In this document: positions 4,930 through 5,231 of the stretch, piece by piece
Layout of the letters: each line of letters starts with the position of its first letter
Position numbering within the stretch: position 1 is the stretch's first letter
Origin: Thermoflexales bacterium
GTDB taxonomy: Bacteria > Chloroflexota > Anaerolineae > Fen-1058
Length of the DNA stretch: 5,231 nucleotides
Reading direction: 5' to 3'
Assembly (NCBI GenBank): GCA_030834835.1
Contig: JAUQXD010000684.1
Coordinates: forward strand, 1-5,231
Translations under genes and position numbers: made by a program
Notes under the pieces: model-generated
What the model saw: the letters and a program-made list of their open reading frames with translations, nothing else
Databases searched by the model: none
Told to the model about the DNA's origin: nothing

Positions 4930-4992
4930 GACCTGTCAGGTGGCGCATCGAATGCCTGAAAACAAGTCAAGGCTTGCGCCACCTGACAGGTC
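4930..4992 (+). repeat. 18-bp perfect inverted repeat with 27-base loop (ACCTGWCAGGT element)
   Basis: Positions 4930-4947 and 4975-4992 are exact reverse complements, built from ACCTGTCAGGT (4931-4941) extended by GGCGC on one arm and GCGCC plus ACCTGACAGGT (4981-4991) on the other. In the 27-base loop GCCT (4954-4957) can pair with AGGC (4970-4973). It starts 1 base after the terminator T-run and ends 15 bases before the next start codon. The core is shared with the cbiQ-cbiO hairpin, but flanks and loop differ. Confidence 0.85.
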
Positions 4993-5007
4993 CCAGGCAA
5001 CCATCCA

Positions 5008-5231
5008 ATGACCGATACCGATCCGAACGATCTATCCTCACAACCCACCACGGGCTGGCGCAGCCAGAAGCCGCTGCCGCCCGATCAACCGACGACGCAA
5101 ATTTCGCAGCCGACCGTGGCGAGTTCGCCGCAAACCGCGTCGCAGCCAGCGTCGCGTCCGCGCGCCGCATCCAACGTCCAGCCGCCACGCGATGCGTCCA
5201 ACACTCAGCCTTCGTCGAGCGGCTGGGGCCA
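5008..5231 (+). CDS. Hypothetical protein with Pro/Ser/Gln/Thr-rich N-terminus, 3'-truncated
   Basis: An open frame from ATG at 5008 runs without a stop through 74 full codons to the window edge. The start MTDTDPNDLSSQ is followed by a low-complexity stretch rich in Pro, Ser, Gln, Thr and Ala (for example QPTTQISQPTVASSPQ, residues 27-42) with two Gly-Trp pairs (16-17 and 72-73). There is no signal peptide or membrane segment, and the visible part looks disordered. Such N-termini often precede membrane or cytoplasmic domains in Chloroflexota and actinobacterial proteins, but nothing here identifies the domain. The ribosome site is weak (AGG at 4995-4997, 10 bases away). I do not recognise the gene. 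That it is coding is supported by the long open frame behind a promoter region and by the biased but protein-like composition. Confidence 0.6.
   Translation, partial: MTDTDPNDLSSQPTTGWRSQKPLPPDQPTTQISQPTVASSPQTASQPASRPRAASNVQPPRDASNTQPSSSGWG

Noticed and set aside
4700..4930. Plus-strand 76-codon frame overlapping the end of cbiO
   Set aside because: It runs through two hairpins, the promoter and a terminator, has no ribosome site, and its composition is not protein-like.
3106..4992. CRISPR array or tRNA gene in the intergenic repeats
   Set aside because: Repeats are too few and irregularly spaced for CRISPR, and no cloverleaf or CCA-type tRNA end is present.

Overview
The window reads as one + strand stretch of a moderately GC-rich bacterial genome, most likely a member of the Chloroflexota (Anaerolineae/Caldilineae-like). 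This is an inference from three features: an exported PQQ-type sugar dehydrogenase carrying DUF11 repeats and ending in a YLPLILK-type tail, a style I associate with exported proteins of that phylum; an ECF metal transporter of the CbiM-PDGLE type; and short ACCTGWCAGGT palindromes in the intergenic gaps. No taxonomic marker gene is present, so this is a lean rather than a call.

Layout. Positions 1-1468 hold the 3' part of a secreted glucose/sorbosone-dehydrogenase-like protein with two DUF11 repeats, closed by a clear intrinsic terminator (1486-1523). A new transcription unit then starts: an extended -10 element (1591-1599), a perfect dyad plus direct repeat that looks like a Fur-family operator (1605-1639), and a GTG-started Fur-family metalloregulator (1650-2108). 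It is followed after 18 bases by cbiM fused to a PDGLE/CbiN-like domain (2127-3098), cbiQ (3178-3978) and cbiO (4021-4743). Together these encode a complete energy-coupling-factor (ECF) importer for nickel or cobalt: CbiM binds the metal, CbiQ is the transmembrane coupling protein and CbiO is the ATPase. The regulator is expected to sense a divalent metal and repress its own promoter, and so the transporter downstream. No cobalamin riboswitch was seen.

The gaps inside the transporter operon are unusual. Each holds a perfect 13-bp inverted repeat, the first followed by a 17-bp tandem duplication, and neither cbiQ nor cbiO has a normal Shine-Dalgarno site. cbiM has a very strong ribosome site that places the start 11 codons upstream of the Met-His that should be the mature metal-binding N-terminus.

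The 264-base region 4744-5007 has no gene but is densely structured: two hairpins behind cbiO, a near-consensus sigma-70 promoter (4845-4872), an intrinsic terminator only about 12 bases beyond the expected transcription start (4891-4928), and an 18-bp perfect inverted repeat (4930-4992) built on the same ACCTGWCAGGT core found between cbiQ and cbiO. The window ends inside a CDS starting at 5008 with a Pro/Ser/Gln/Thr-rich, probably disordered N-terminus whose function cannot be read from what is present.
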